Shown: positions 38,751 to 47,956 of the stretch, piece by piece | Numbering within the stretch: the stretch's first letter is position 1 | Layout: every line of letters starts with the position of its first letter | DNA from: Corynebacterium terpenotabidum Y-11 | GTDB lineage: Bacteria; Actinomycetota; Actinomycetes; Mycobacteriales; Mycobacteriaceae | Reading direction: 5' to 3' | Length of the DNA stretch: 64,000 bases | Assembly: GCF_000418365.1 (NCBI RefSeq) | Contig: NC_021663.1 | Location: 806,001 to 870,000, forward strand | The notes under the pieces: model-generated | Databases searched by the model: none | Seen by the model: the letters and a program-made list of their open reading frames with translations, nothing else | What the model was told of the DNA's origin: nothing | Made by a program: the position numbers and the translations under genes

Positions 38751-40067
38751 ATGAACAGCCACGCCAGCACCATCACCCCTGAATCGACCGGCCTCACCGC
38801 GCAGCGCGCCGCCGAGCGGGCCGAGGTTCTCGCCAAGGCCACCACCGCACGCGAGGTCTCCCAGCGACCGCCGCTGGCGACCACCGTGAAGAACGGGATC
38901 CTCCTCGCCGCCGCGGACGCCCTCGTCGCCCGGACCGACGAGATCCTCGCCGCCAATGACCTCGACATCGCCGCCGGACGCGAGCGTGGCATGGACGAGT
39001 CACTCATCGACCGGCTCCGGTTGGATGCCGCCCGTGTCGAGGGCATCGCCGGTGGGCTGCGCCAGGTCGCCGACCTGCCCGACCCGGTCGGCGACGTGGT
39101 CCGTGGCTCACGGCGTCCCAACGGGCTCGAGATGCGGCAGGTGCGCGTCCCCCTCGGCGTGATGGGCATGGTCTACGAGGCGCGCCCGAACGTCACCGTC
39201 GACGCCTTCGGCCTGGCACTGAAGTCCGGCAATATCCCGCTGCTGCGTGGGTCGAAGTCCGCCCGGAACTCCAATGCCGCCCTCGTCGGCATCCTGCAGG
39301 ACGTGCTCGAAGCCCACGGTCAGCCTCGGGAGACCGTCCAGCTCCTGCCGTGCGACACCCATGATTCGGTCCAGGACCTCATCACCGCCCGTGGTCTCGT
39401 CGATATCGTCATCCCCCGCGGCGGCGCCGGCCTGATCAACGCGGTGGTCACCGGGGCGACCGTGCCCGCCATCGAGACCGGCACCGGGAAGTGCCACTTC
39501 TACGTCGACGCCTCCGCCGACGTCGAGCAGGCGGTCGCGCTTGTCGTCAACGGCAAGACCCGACGGCCCTCGGTGTGCAATGCCACGGAGACCGTTCTGC
39601 TGGACGCGTCCCTGCCGGACGCGGCCGCGAAGCGCGTCCTTACCGCTCTGCAGGACGCCGGTGTCACCCTCCACGGTGACCTGGACGATCTCTCCGGGCT
39701 AGGTGTGGGAGGAGCGGTGGCCGCCACCGAGGTGGACTGGGATGAGGAGTACGGCACCCTCGACATTGCCGTGAAGATCGTTGACGGGGTGGAGGGTGCC
39801 GTGGAGCACATCCGTCGGCACACCACCGGGCACACCGAGGCGGTCGGCGCGACCGATGTGCGCGTGGTGAAGCACTTCACCGACAATGTGGACGCCGCGG
39901 CGGTGATGGTGAATACCTCCACCGCATGGACCGACGGCGAGATGTTCGGCTTCGGTGCCGAGATCGGCATCTCCACACAGAAGCTGCACGCCCGTGGACC
40001 CATGGGTCTGCCCGAGCTGACCAGCACCAAGTGGATCGTCACCGGTGAGGGCCAGGTCCGGCCCTAG
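38751..40067 (+). CDS. proA: Gamma-glutamyl phosphate reductase
   Basis: Reduces glutamyl 5-phosphate to the semialdehyde in proline synthesis. 438 residues, aldehyde-dehydrogenase fold. Seen: [20 protein letters not shown], the NADP region [31 protein letters not shown], and the active-site Cys in [19 protein letters not shown]. It lies directly after proB; the 2-hydroxyacid dehydrogenase gene that separates them in C. glutamicum (from memory) is absent. It may have its own leaderless transcript. Confidence 0.95.
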   Translation: MNSHASTITPESTGLTAQRAAERAEVLAKATTAREVSQRPPLATTVKNGILLAAADALVARTDEILAANDLDIAAGRERGMDESLIDRLRLDAARVEGIAGGLRQVADLPDPVGDVVRGSRRPNGLEMRQVRVPLGVMGMVYEARPNVTVDAFGLALKSGNIPLLRGSKSARNSNAALVGILQDVLEAHGQPRETVQLLPCDTHDSVQDLITARGLVDIVIPRGGAGLINAVVTGATVPAIETGTGKCHFYVDASADVEQAVALVVNGKTRRPSVCNATETVLLDASLPDAAAKRVLTALQDAGVTLHGDLDDLSGLGVGGAVAATEVDWDEEYGTLDIAVKIVDGVEGAVEHIRRHTTGHTEAVGATDVRVVKHFTDNVDAAAVMVNTSTAWTDGEMFGFGAEIGISTQKLHARGPMGLPELTSTKWIVTGEGQVRP

Positions 40068-40119
40068 CGTCCCCGCCCTCCCCCTGCCGGGCAGTCTCAG
40101 AACGCGGTCGACGCTCCTG

Positions 40120-40146
40120 TGCCCTTAGTGCCCTCAGTGCCCTTAG
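40120..40146. repeat. 9-bp tandem repeat, 3 copies
   Basis: TGCCCTTAG, TGCCCTCAG, TGCCCTTAG. The last copy contains the stop codon of the YwiC-like gene on the other strand. Confidence 0.75.
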
Positions 40147-41114
40147 TGGATGAACAGGACCAGTGGCCCGTCATAAAGGCCGGCGGCGAGCAGGCACGCC
40201 AGGGTGATGCCCACCACGACCGGGATCTCCGCGATGCCGACCTTCTTCGGTGTCCACTCGGTCGACGGCTCGGCGGAGGTGGCGTCCTTCGGCACCGCGT
40301 AGGCGCGCCATGCGGCCCAACCGAGCACCATGACGGCGAGGAACCAGGACAGCAGTCCGAGGTGGTCGGAGGTGACGGTCAGCACAGTGATGGCGAGCGC
40401 CGCCACATGGAAGGCCACCGAACCGATCCACCAGGCCCGGTCGCCCTTCTTCCGGATCATCGTCTTGACGTAGAGCACCGTTCCGACCTGGTAGAGGGCC
40501 AGCCAGAGCAGCGTCACCCACACTTCCTTCGGCAGCGCCTCGATGACATCGGTGGTGAACAGGCTGCGGGTGAAGGTCACGCCGTCGACGACCGGGGTCG
40601 CGGAGCCCACGCCGACGCTGGCGAGTACCGGGATGAGGAAGGCGGAGGCGACAGTCTCCGCGGCGCCGGCGATGAAGGAGCGCGGGGTACCGCGCCGGAT
40701 CTCGGAGACGGCGATGAGCGTCAGCGGGGCGAAGACGATCCCCCACCACAACAGGTGGGGCTGCAGAATGACCGCGCACACCACGGCCACCAGGGTGACC
40801 GCCCCGTAGACCAGGGAGGGACGCCGCGCCCCATCCTGGATGCGGGTGTTCCCGGACGCCCGGGCCTGCAGCCATTTCCCGCCGGCAAAGAAGGTGAGAT
40901 AGCCGACGACCCAGGCCACCGTCACTGCCAGGGCGGTGAGGAAGGTACCGACCCCACCGCGGAATCCGCTGGCCAGCGCGTCCGGGGCGGCGTCCGAGAG
41001 GATCGAGCGCAGGCCGAGCAGCCAGGCGAGTCCGATGAGGACGGGGGCGATGATCATGGGCCAGGCACCGTGCTGGTCGGGTCGCCAGTAACGGGAGGTA
41101 GTGCGGGTCGTCAT
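40143..41114 (-). CDS. YwiC-like integral membrane protein
   Basis: 323 residues. The N-terminal motif WRPDQHGAWPMIIAPVLIGL is typical of the YwiC-like family. About nine hydrophobic segments follow, for example FLTALAVTVAWVVGYLTFF and VYGAVTLVAVVCAVILQP, so it is a polytopic plasma-membrane protein. The function is unknown. TAGGCT 8 nt before the ATG indicates a leaderless message. It is divergent from nadD. Confidence 0.78.
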   Translation of the reverse strand: MTTRTTSRYWRPDQHGAWPMIIAPVLIGLAWLLGLRSILSDAAPDALASGFRGGVGTFLTALAVTVAWVVGYLTFFAGGKWLQARASGNTRIQDGARRPSLVYGAVTLVAVVCAVILQPHLLWWGIVFAPLTLIAVSEIRRGTPRSFIAGAAETVASAFLIPVLASVGVGSATPVVDGVTFTRSLFTTDVIEALPKEVWVTLLWLALYQVGTVLYVKTMIRKKGDRAWWIGSVAFHVAALAITVLTVTSDHLGLLSWFLAVMVLGWAAWRAYAVPKDATSAEPSTEWTPKKVGIAEIPVVVGITLACLLAAGLYDGPLVLFIH

Positions 41115-41122
41115 GGGGTCAC

Positions 41123-41128
41123 AGCCTA
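41123..41128 (-). promoter_or_regulatory. -10 element of the YwiC-like gene (leaderless)
   Basis: TAGGCT on the minus strand, 8 nt before the ATG at 41114. Confidence 0.45.
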
Positions 41129-41182
41129 GTCGGAGGCAGGGTGGTTCCACGGCCGGTCGGTGAAACCGGGCGCGGCGTCCAC

Positions 41183-41188
41183 TACGCT
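41183..41188 (+). promoter_or_regulatory. -10 element of nadD (leaderless)
   Basis: TACGCT, 8 nt before the GTG at 41197. Confidence 0.45.
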
Positions 41189-41196
41189 GTGTGGGC

Positions 41197-41931
41197 GTGA
41201 ACACACCCCCAGTGTCCCGGCTGTCGTGGCCGGACCGTGCCCGCCGTATCGGAGTGATGGGCGGAACCTTCGACCCGATCCACAACGGCCACCTCGTCGC
41301 CGCCAGTGAGGTCGCTGACCTGTTCGACCTTGATCTGGTGGTCTTCGTGCCGACCGGTATGCCGTGGCAGAAGAAGGACCGGTACGTCTCCGAGGCGGAG
41401 GACCGGTACCTGATGACGGTGATCGCCACGGCGTCGAACCCGCGGTTCACCGTCTCCCGGGTGGACATTGACCGACCCGGGGCGACATATACCGTCGACA
41501 CGCTCAAGGACATCCAGCGTACGCACCCGGAGGCCGACCTCTACTTCATCACTGGTGCGGACGCCCTCGACCAGATTGTCACGTGGCGGGACTGGGAGGA
41601 GGTCTTCCAGCTGGCGCACTGCGTGGGGGTCACGCGTCCCGGATACGATCTGGCGGACGCCGGGGAGCAGCTGCGGGCCCAGGTGGACGCTGACCGACTG
41701 AGTCTGGTGAATATCCCGGCGATGGCGATCTCCTCGACCGACATCCGGGAGCGGGCGTCGCAGGAGCGTCCGGTGTGGTACCTGGTGCCTGACGGGGTGG
41801 TGCAGTACATCGCGAAGACCGGAATGTACCGTGACACCGACGAAGAATATCCCGTGGTCATGCCCGGGAACCCGGATGCGGAACCCGACGTGGACTGGGG
41901 GACGCACCGCTTCCCGCCCGGTTGGTTCTGA
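41197..41931 (+). CDS. nadD: Nicotinate-nucleotide adenylyltransferase
   Basis: Makes deamido-NAD from nicotinate mononucleotide and ATP. 244 residues. Seen: nucleotide-binding [18 protein letters not shown] (the H-x-G-H motif) and the C-terminal [12 protein letters not shown] motif. The GTG at 41197 is preferred because of the -10 at 8 nt; GTG 41191 is in frame. It begins the run nadD, rsfS, gpgP-like, degV on one strand. Confidence 0.94.
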   Translation: MNTPPVSRLSWPDRARRIGVMGGTFDPIHNGHLVAASEVADLFDLDLVVFVPTGMPWQKKDRYVSEAEDRYLMTVIATASNPRFTVSRVDIDRPGATYTVDTLKDIQRTHPEADLYFITGADALDQIVTWRDWEEVFQLAHCVGVTRPGYDLADAGEQLRAQVDADRLSLVNIPAMAISSTDIRERASQERPVWYLVPDGVVQYIAKTGMYRDTDEEYPVVMPGNPDAEPDVDWGTHRFPPGWF

Positions 41932-42004
41932 GAACAGGTCTGAGGCAGGTAGAATTACGTACCGGATATTCCCACCACCTATTTCCTGAAGGACGCCACT
42001 GACC

Positions 42005-42505
42005 GTGACCGCCAGCCCCGAAGCCATCAACCACGCAGGCATTGCCGCCCGCGCTGCCGCCGAGAAGTTCGGCGAGAACATCTCCGTTCTCGACGTTACC
42101 GGTCGCATGCCCCTGGCCGACTGCTTCGTGCTGGTCACCGGCGACAATGAGCGGATGGTCGATTCCATCGTCGACGAGATCGAGGCGGATCTGGCGGAGC
42201 AGGCCGGGGTGAAGCCGCGGATGCGTGAGGGGCACCGCGACGGCCGTTGGGTGCTGCTGGACTACGGCACGATCATCGCCCACGTGCAGCGCCGGGAGGA
42301 GCGCGAGTTCTACGGGCTCGACCGCCTCTACCGCGACTGCCCGACCGTCGAGGTCGAGGGTGTGGAGCAGGCCGACCGGGGTGCGTGGGCGGAGAATCTC
42401 GACGTCGCCGAGCTTGCTGAGCTGGAGCGTCTCGATCCGCTGCAGGCGCAGAGCATCGAGGATCTTCCGTTGGCCGGCCCGGCCCCGGACGACGACGAGA
42501 TCTGA
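42005..42505 (+). CDS. rsfS: Ribosome silencing factor
   Basis: Binds L14 and blocks subunit joining when nutrients are short. 166 residues. Seen: AAEKFGENISVLDVTGRMPLADCFV and GRWVLLDYGTIIAHVQRREEREFYGLDRLYRD, both hallmark stretches. The last 45 residues are an acidic extension. The start GTG at 42005 follows GAAGGAC; TAGAAT at about 41950 could be its -10. Confidence 0.93.
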   Translation: MTASPEAINHAGIAARAAAEKFGENISVLDVTGRMPLADCFVLVTGDNERMVDSIVDEIEADLAEQAGVKPRMREGHRDGRWVLLDYGTIIAHVQRREEREFYGLDRLYRDCPTVEVEGVEQADRGAWAENLDVAELAELERLDPLQAQSIEDLPLAGPAPDDDEI

Positions 42506-42562
42506 CGGATCCGACGACATTCAGCGACTAGTCCAGGTCACGTCATTAGTCAGGAGGCCGTC

Positions 42563-43366
42563 ATGGCGGAGAACACAGCGGTGAAGATCGTGCGCCAGGA
42601 ACGGCGTCTGCTGCTGATCCGGCACGGCCAGACCGAGTACAACCAGACCGGTCGGATGCAGGGGCAGCTGGACATTCCGCTGAGCGCGGTGGGCCGGGAC
42701 GAGGCACGCCTGGCCGCCGAAGGTCTGGTGGACTGGCCGATCGGCACGATCGTCTCCTCGGACCTGCAGCGCGCGGTGGACACCGCCAGCGCCATCGCCG
42801 CGGCGTCCCAGCTGGAGTTCACCACCGACCCGCGACTGCGGGAGACGGACCTGGGGGAGTGGTCCGGCCGGGGCCGCGAGGAGGTGGACGCCAGCTTTCC
42901 GGGGGCCCGGTCGCACTGGCGGCTCCATCCCCTGTGGGCGCCGCCGGGTGGGGAAACCCGCCTGGAGGTGTCGGCCCGGGCGTCCCTGGTCGTCGATGAG
43001 CTGATGGCGTCGGATGCGTGGAGTGCCGGAGCCGTCACACTCGTTGCCCACGGTGGCACGATTTCCGCCCTGACCTGTCGGTTGCTGGACATTCCGATCG
43101 AGCACTACCCGATGCTCGGTGGACTGGGCAATACCCGGTGGGCGCAGCTGGTGGCGCGTCCGAATGACCGGTGGACGCCGGAATCCGGTGTTGCCTGGTG
43201 GACGGAGCCTCGCTGGTTCCTCGAAGGGTGGAATGTGGGGGTGAGCGCCCCGTCGCCGGTGGCGGTCGTCAACGCCGATGAGGGAACGGACACCGATGGT
43301 GAGCCGGACATCGACGGTGAGCCGGACATCGACGGTGAGCCGGGTACGCCTGGTGATGCCGCATGA
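42563..43366 (+). CDS. Histidine phosphatase, probable glucosyl-3-phosphoglycerate phosphatase
   Basis: 267 residues. Seen: the RHG motif RRLLLIRHGQTEYNQTGRMQ with the phosphohistidine, LRETDLGEWSGRGREEV, and LVAHGGTISALTCRLLD with the second His. Location directly after rsfS matches mycobacterial gpgP (Rv2419c, from memory), which makes glucosylglycerate for methylglucose lipopolysaccharide; the function here is inferred from that. The last 40 residues are acidic with an Asp-Gly-Glu-Pro repeat from an 18-bp triplication. The ATG at 42563 follows AGGAGG. It overlaps degV by 4 nt (ATGA). Confidence 0.82.
   Translation: MAENTAVKIVRQERRLLLIRHGQTEYNQTGRMQGQLDIPLSAVGRDEARLAAEGLVDWPIGTIVSSDLQRAVDTASAIAAASQLEFTTDPRLRETDLGEWSGRGREEVDASFPGARSHWRLHPLWAPPGGETRLEVSARASLVVDELMASDAWSAGAVTLVAHGGTISALTCRLLDIPIEHYPMLGGLGNTRWAQLVARPNDRWTPESGVAWWTEPRWFLEGWNVGVSAPSPVAVVNADEGTDTDGEPDIDGEPDIDGEPGTPGDAA
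43289..43342 (+). repeat. 18-bp tandem repeat, 3 copies, inside the phosphatase gene
   Basis: GACACCGATGGTGAGCCG followed by two copies of GACATCGACGGTGAGCCG. In frame, it encodes D-(T/I)-D-G-E-P three times at the C-terminus. Confidence 0.85.
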
Positions 43367-44724
43367 CGGTCTATGTCGTCACCGATTCCACGGCCTGCCT
43401 GCCGCCCGCGCTGGCGGCGGAGTACGGGATCACCGTGCTCGAGATCCACACCTCAGGCCGTATCCCGGCGACGGACAAGGACGGCGCAGGGGACGCAGTG
43501 GAGTATGCTGCGGCGGATGTTGACGCTGCCGGGGTGGACCCCGCTGACCCCACCGTTGACGGGGATGCCGACACATCCACCGGTCACGCCGGGGAGACTG
43601 CGGCCGATGAGACAGCGTCCGAGGAGGTGCCTGTCGGCGACACTGCCGACGACGGTTCCGCCACCGAGGAGGCGGCGCCCGAGGAAGCCGAGGAGCCTGA
43701 AGAGCCTGAAGAGCCGACCACAGCGGGCCTCGGTGCGTTGGAGTTGACGGCTGCCTATGCCCGACTGCTGGAACGTGGTGGTGATGACGGTGTGGTCGCC
43801 GTCCACCTGTCGCGGGAACTGTCGTCGACCTGGTCCGCGGCGATGCAGGCTGCCGGGGTGTTCCACGGCCTGGTGGAGGTTCTCGACACCGGGACGGCGG
43901 GCATGTCACTGGGACAGGCGGCGATCGCCGCGGCCCGGTGCGCCGCCGCCGGCGGGACCTTGGCGGAATGTGCGGGGGCGGCCCGACTCGTCCTCGACGG
44001 TGCGGAAGTGTGGCTCTACGTGCATCGGTTGGACGCGATGGCCCGGGGCGGTCGCCTGTCCACCGCCCAACGGCTGTTGTCCACCGCACTGGCGATCAAG
44101 CCGATCCTGCACCTCAACGGTGGGAAGATCGAGCTGGCGGCGAAGACCCGCACCCAGTCCAAGGCGATGGCCAGGATGGTCTCCCTGGTGTGCGAGGCCT
44201 ACCGGCGCACCGCGACGCCCGATCCGGTGGAAGTGGCTGCGGTGCAGGACGCGGCGGACACCGGCGCTGAGGCGGGACCCGATGCGGTGGCGGACGCGAC
44301 GGCGCAGGTAACGGACGGTGCCGTCGTCGCCGGTGAAGTGCCTCCGGCCGAGCCTGCGACGACCACCGACCTCCGGGAGGAGGAGCTGGTCGTCACAGTC
44401 ACGGAGTCCGCGGAGGATGTCGATGATGCGCTGACGGACAAGTCCGCTGAGCGTGACCGTTCGCGGATCCGCACTTTCGGAGGCGACCACGAGTTCCGGT
44501 TGCGGAAGCGGAAAGAGGAGCGGGTGCCGCTGGCGGATCTGCCGCGGGTGCCGATGCATCTGGACATCCACCAGGCGGGGTGCCCGGAGATCGCCGAGCA
44601 GCTGCGCCAGGACCTGCGGGAGAAGCTGCCGGACTGTGTGGTCATCTCGGTGGTGGACCTGTCCCCGGCACTGATCGTCCACACCGGCCCGGAGGCGGTC
44701 GGCATCACGTTCGTGCGCGGTTGA
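43363..44724 (+). CDS. DegV-family fatty-acid-binding protein with two large acidic insertions
   Basis: DegV proteins bind fatty acids (FakB role with a FakA kinase in Firmicutes). 453 residues against about 280 usual. Seen: the N-terminal VVTDSTACLPPALAAEYGITVLEIH, then an insertion of about 75 Ala/Asp/Glu-rich residues; LGALELTAAYARLLERG; VAVHLSRELSSTWSAAMQAA; DTGTAGMSLGQAAIAAAR; WLYVHRLDAMARGGRLS; LAIKPILHLNGGKIELAAKTR; then a second insertion of about 130 acidic to basic residues; and the end HLDIHQAGCPEIAEQLRQDL. The core is intact around both insertions, so the protein is probably functional. Confidence 0.85.
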   Translation: MTVYVVTDSTACLPPALAAEYGITVLEIHTSGRIPATDKDGAGDAVEYAAADVDAAGVDPADPTVDGDADTSTGHAGETAADETASEEVPVGDTADDGSATEEAAPEEAEEPEEPEEPTTAGLGALELTAAYARLLERGGDDGVVAVHLSRELSSTWSAAMQAAGVFHGLVEVLDTGTAGMSLGQAAIAAARCAAAGGTLAECAGAARLVLDGAEVWLYVHRLDAMARGGRLSTAQRLLSTALAIKPILHLNGGKIELAAKTRTQSKAMARMVSLVCEAYRRTATPDPVEVAAVQDAADTGAEAGPDAVADATAQVTDGAVVAGEVPPAEPATTTDLREEELVVTVTESAEDVDDALTDKSAERDRSRIRTFGGDHEFRLRKRKEERVPLADLPRVPMHLDIHQAGCPEIAEQLRQDLREKLPDCVVISVVDLSPALIVHTGPEAVGITFVRG

Positions 44725-44945
44725 GCTCCGGCCTGACCGCCTGTGGTCGGTCTGCCCGCCCGGCGAGACCGCACGTGTTCTGACACGGCCCCGACATTGC
44801 CGTAACTTTTTCTGGTGAGGTCGAACAGCGCCAGGTCAGCGCCCAGAAAAAGGTTTGTCCACAGGGGTCGGATTATCCACAGGCTCCTGGGCTTTCCGGT
44901 GTCGCGGACCGGCCGGCCGCCGTCACGGATGATGGACTGCCACCC

Positions 44946-45860
44946 ATGGGCGGAGACGCAGAACGCAACAGAGACATGAAGGGCCGCACCCGTCGTGCCG
45001 CCGGGTCGGTGAAGGACAGGGTGGAATCCCTCGTCCAGCCGGTGCCTGGCCACGAGCTGGCCGACGTCCGTTTCGAGCGTCGGACCGTGATCGGTCCCCG
45101 GTCCGCCCGTGCACTGGCGATCATTGTCGCGGCCCTGGTGGCCGTGGTCGGAGGAGGGATGCTTATCGGACAGTTGACTGGCGGGAGTGGCGACGGGGGA
45201 CAGGTCGCCGCGGAGGGGCTCTCGCCCTCGGGAATCAGTGGGGTGCTGACGGGGACAACCATCCCCTCCTCGTCAGCAGCTCTCCCGGAGACATCGGGGG
45301 AGACGTCCGGGGAGGCTTCGGGGACCGGGGGGACCGGGGGGACCGGGGAGAACGGGGGAACAGGGGACGGGACGGTGGTGGTGGCGGTCCAGGGGCTTGT
45401 GGGGGCCCCGGGGCTGCGCACCGTTCCCGCCGACACCCGGGTGGGTGAGGTGATCGACCTGACTGGCGGAGTGACGCCGGACGCCCGGTTGGAGGGGATC
45501 AATCTCGCCGAGAAGGTCCTCGACGGGATGCAGATTGTGGTGGACGCCGAGGGGTCCCGGGTGACATACCCGGGTCAGGGCGGTGCGGGGGCCACAGCGG
45601 GGGCCACGTCGGGGGCGTCGGGGTCCGGGGTGGGCTCCGACGGTGGGGAGACCGGTGGAACCGGGGACGGCACCGTGAACATCAACACCGCCGACCTGAC
45701 CGGCCTCACAGCACTACCCGGGGTCGGTGAGAAGACCGCCGAGGCGATCATCGCCTGGCGGGAGGCCAATGGGCCATTCACCTCGCCCGAGCAGATCATG
45801 GAGGTCCGGGGGATCGGGGCGGCGAAGTTCGATGCGATGCGGGACCTCATCAGTGTCTGA
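44946..45860 (+). CDS. comEA: ComEA-type DNA-binding protein
   Basis: DNA receptor of the competence/DNA-uptake machinery. 304 residues. Order: basic cytoplasmic start; one membrane segment (ARALAIIVAALVAVVGGGML); Gly/Ser/Thr linker; SLBB domain (TVVVAVQGLVGAPGLRTVPA to about 205); Gly-rich linker; C-terminal helix-hairpin-helix pair NINTADLTGLTALPGVGEKT and GPFTSPEQIMEVRGIGAAKF, which binds DNA. The linkers are encoded by GGGGACC repeats around 45316-45352. The stop overlaps the comEC GTG by 8 nt. Confidence 0.9.
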   Translation: MGGDAERNRDMKGRTRRAAGSVKDRVESLVQPVPGHELADVRFERRTVIGPRSARALAIIVAALVAVVGGGMLIGQLTGGSGDGGQVAAEGLSPSGISGVLTGTTIPSSSAALPETSGETSGEASGTGGTGGTGENGGTGDGTVVVAVQGLVGAPGLRTVPADTRVGEVIDLTGGVTPDARLEGINLAEKVLDGMQIVVDAEGSRVTYPGQGGAGATAGATSGASGSGVGSDGGETGGTGDGTVNINTADLTGLTALPGVGEKTAEAIIAWREANGPFTSPEQIMEVRGIGAAKFDAMRDLISV

Positions 45861-47946
45861 GCTCTACCCGGACCCGGATCTCACCCCCGCGCCGGGAACC
45901 GGACGTGGGTGGACCACCGCGGACCGTGACCTGCACAGTCCTCAAGAGCTGCGGAAACGTCGCGGCCCGGACCTGCGGCTGGTGCCCGTCGCTCTCGCGG
46001 TCTGGCTCATCGTCACCCTGACCGTGGTCACGAGGACGCCGTGGCCGGCCATCATCGCCACCATCCTCACCCTGCTGACCGTTGCACTGCTGAGGCGGCT
46101 GACAGCAACCCGATCGACCTCACCGCGTGCCGGGCTCCTCATCACTGGGAGCCGGACCACTGCCCTGGCCGGTTTCTGTGCTGCGGCCTGGGCCGGACGG
46201 GCCGCCTGGCTGGTGCACCGGGCGGATTCCCACCTCTGGCTGACCGGGGCGGTCCGACGGTTCACCGGCACTCTCGAACTCGCCGGGGCGCCACGGCAGA
46301 TCTCCGGCGGTGGCGTCCTCCTTCCGGTCGATGCTCCGGGGCTGGGAACCGTCCCGCTGTTCCTCGCCGCCGATGACCTGCCGGACCCGCAGTCCACCCG
46401 CGAGATCCTCGATCTGCAGCCGGGGACTGCACTGGCGGTCGAGGCCGCGGTCGGGGCGTCCGACCGGCCGGGAATCGCCCCGGTCATCCTGTCTGCGACT
46501 AACCTGCCCGCACCGGGGGACGGTCCCGGGGGTTTCGCCGCGGTGACCGGACATCTTCGCGGTGCATTGCGCGACGCGGCGTCCCATCTGCCGGACGGGG
46601 CGGCGGACCTGGTCCCCGGCATGGTCGTCGGGGACGTCAGTCTGCAGGATGCCGCCTCGCGCGCCGATGCCCTCGCGACCGGGCTGTCCCACCTCACCGC
46701 GGTGTCGGGGGCGAACCTCGCCCTAATCACCGGAAGTGTGCTGGTTATCGCCGCGGCCTGCGGAGCATCGACCCGAGCGCAGGTGGGACTCGCCGCCGGG
46801 TGCCTGGCAGCGTTCGTGGCCCTGGTCGGCGCTGAGCCGAGCGTGCTGCGGGCGGCGGTGACCGGCATGGTCGGACTCGTCGCGGTGCTCAGCGCACGCC
46901 GGACCCACGGTTTCGCAGCCTGTTCCGCGGCGGTGCTGGCCCTGCTCGCGGTGGACCCCGGCCTGGCCGTGGAGTATGCGTTCATCCTGTCGGTGGTGGC
47001 GACCGTCGGGATTGTCGCCGTCGCCCCGCTGATCTCCCGGCGTCTGATGCAGTACTGGGCGGACGCCCGTGCCCGTCGGGGGAGACCCGCCCCCGTCGGC
47101 TGGCAGGCAGCAGCCTGTCGCCTACTGGGAGTCAGTCTCGCCGCGGACGTGGTCACCGCCCCGGTGATTGCCCATATGACCGGAGTTGTCTCACCGACCG
47201 CGGTCGTGGCGAACCTCTGTGTCGGCCCGGCGGTGCCGGTGGTGACCGTTGTCGGCACAGTCGGGGCACTGGTCGCCGGCGTGTGGGTTCCGGCCGGGGC
47301 AGTGGTGCTGTGGGTGTGCGCCCCGTGTGCCGTGTGGATTACGCAGGTGGCGCGGACGCTCGCCCGGGTGCCGGTGCTGTCTACGACCGCCGGTTGGTGG
47401 GCGGCCGCCGCCGTGGCCCCGGTCGGGGCGGCCCTGGTCGTGGTCGTCGTCTCCGCCCGGTGGCGTCGCCCGGCGGTGGGCATGCTGGCGGTGGCGGCCT
47501 TCCTTGCCGCAGTGGCGGTGCGTACCGGGGTGTTGACCGTCGGCCCCTACCCGGCAGTCGTCGGCACCGGGCGTTTCGGTGCGTCGTTCCAGCGCACCTG
47601 GGCTGACGATCTCGGTGACGGATACCGGAAGGTTCCCGGGTGGATGCTCGGCGTGCGGTGGGTCGACGGTGCCCCGGAGATCATCGTCCCCGCCGGGGTC
47701 AGCGACGTCAGCGGTGTCGGCCAGGTCAGCGTCCTTCCCGATGACGGGGCAGTCCTTTCCGATGAACGGGCCCGCAGTCCGGGCCTGCCACGACCTGCCC
47801 TCTACGTCGTCACCTCCTGCGGGCCGTCCCGCGGGATGCCCAGCGCCACCCCGGAAGGCGTACCGGTCGCCTACCCGTGCAGCGACGGCACGGTGTTGCT
47901 CGCCCCTGACGGGCTGCACGCCTCCGGTGCCACGGACACACTCTAG
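45853..47946 (+). CDS. comEC: ComEC/Rec2-type DNA-uptake channel, without metallo-beta-lactamase domain
   Basis: 697-residue polytopic membrane protein. Order: two N-terminal membrane helices, a soluble DUF4131-like beta domain (residues about 100-220), then the competence domain with the signature LSHLTAVSGANLALITGSVL and RAAVTGMVGLVAVLSARRTHG, about ten membrane helices in all. The C-terminal 120 residues show no HxHxDH motif, so the metallo-beta-lactamase domain of Bacillus ComEC is missing, as I recall for mycobacterial homologues. The GTG at 45853 overlaps the comEA stop. Confidence 0.88.
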   Translation: MSELYPDPDLTPAPGTGRGWTTADRDLHSPQELRKRRGPDLRLVPVALAVWLIVTLTVVTRTPWPAIIATILTLLTVALLRRLTATRSTSPRAGLLITGSRTTALAGFCAAAWAGRAAWLVHRADSHLWLTGAVRRFTGTLELAGAPRQISGGGVLLPVDAPGLGTVPLFLAADDLPDPQSTREILDLQPGTALAVEAAVGASDRPGIAPVILSATNLPAPGDGPGGFAAVTGHLRGALRDAASHLPDGAADLVPGMVVGDVSLQDAASRADALATGLSHLTAVSGANLALITGSVLVIAAACGASTRAQVGLAAGCLAAFVALVGAEPSVLRAAVTGMVGLVAVLSARRTHGFAACSAAVLALLAVDPGLAVEYAFILSVVATVGIVAVAPLISRRLMQYWADARARRGRPAPVGWQAAACRLLGVSLAADVVTAPVIAHMTGVVSPTAVVANLCVGPAVPVVTVVGTVGALVAGVWVPAGAVVLWVCAPCAVWITQVARTLARVPVLSTTAGWWAAAAVAPVGAALVVVVVSARWRRPAVGMLAVAAFLAAVAVRTGVLTVGPYPAVVGTGRFGASFQRTWADDLGDGYRKVPGWMLGVRWVDGAPEIIVPAGVSDVSGVGQVSVLPDDGAVLSDERARSPGLPRPALYVVTSCGPSRGMPSATPEGVPVAYPCSDGTVLLAPDGLHASGATDTL

Positions 47947-47949
47947 GAT
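47944..47949 (+). promoter_or_regulatory. -10 element of holA (leaderless)
   Basis: TAGGAT, 7 nt before the ATG at 47957; its first bases overlap the comEC stop codon. Confidence 0.5.
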
Positions 47950-47956
47950 GGCGGTC

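Noticed and set aside
44725..44945. Small gene or RNA between degV and comEA
   Set aside because: No frame with coding character or ribosome binding site and only weak hairpins; nothing supported.
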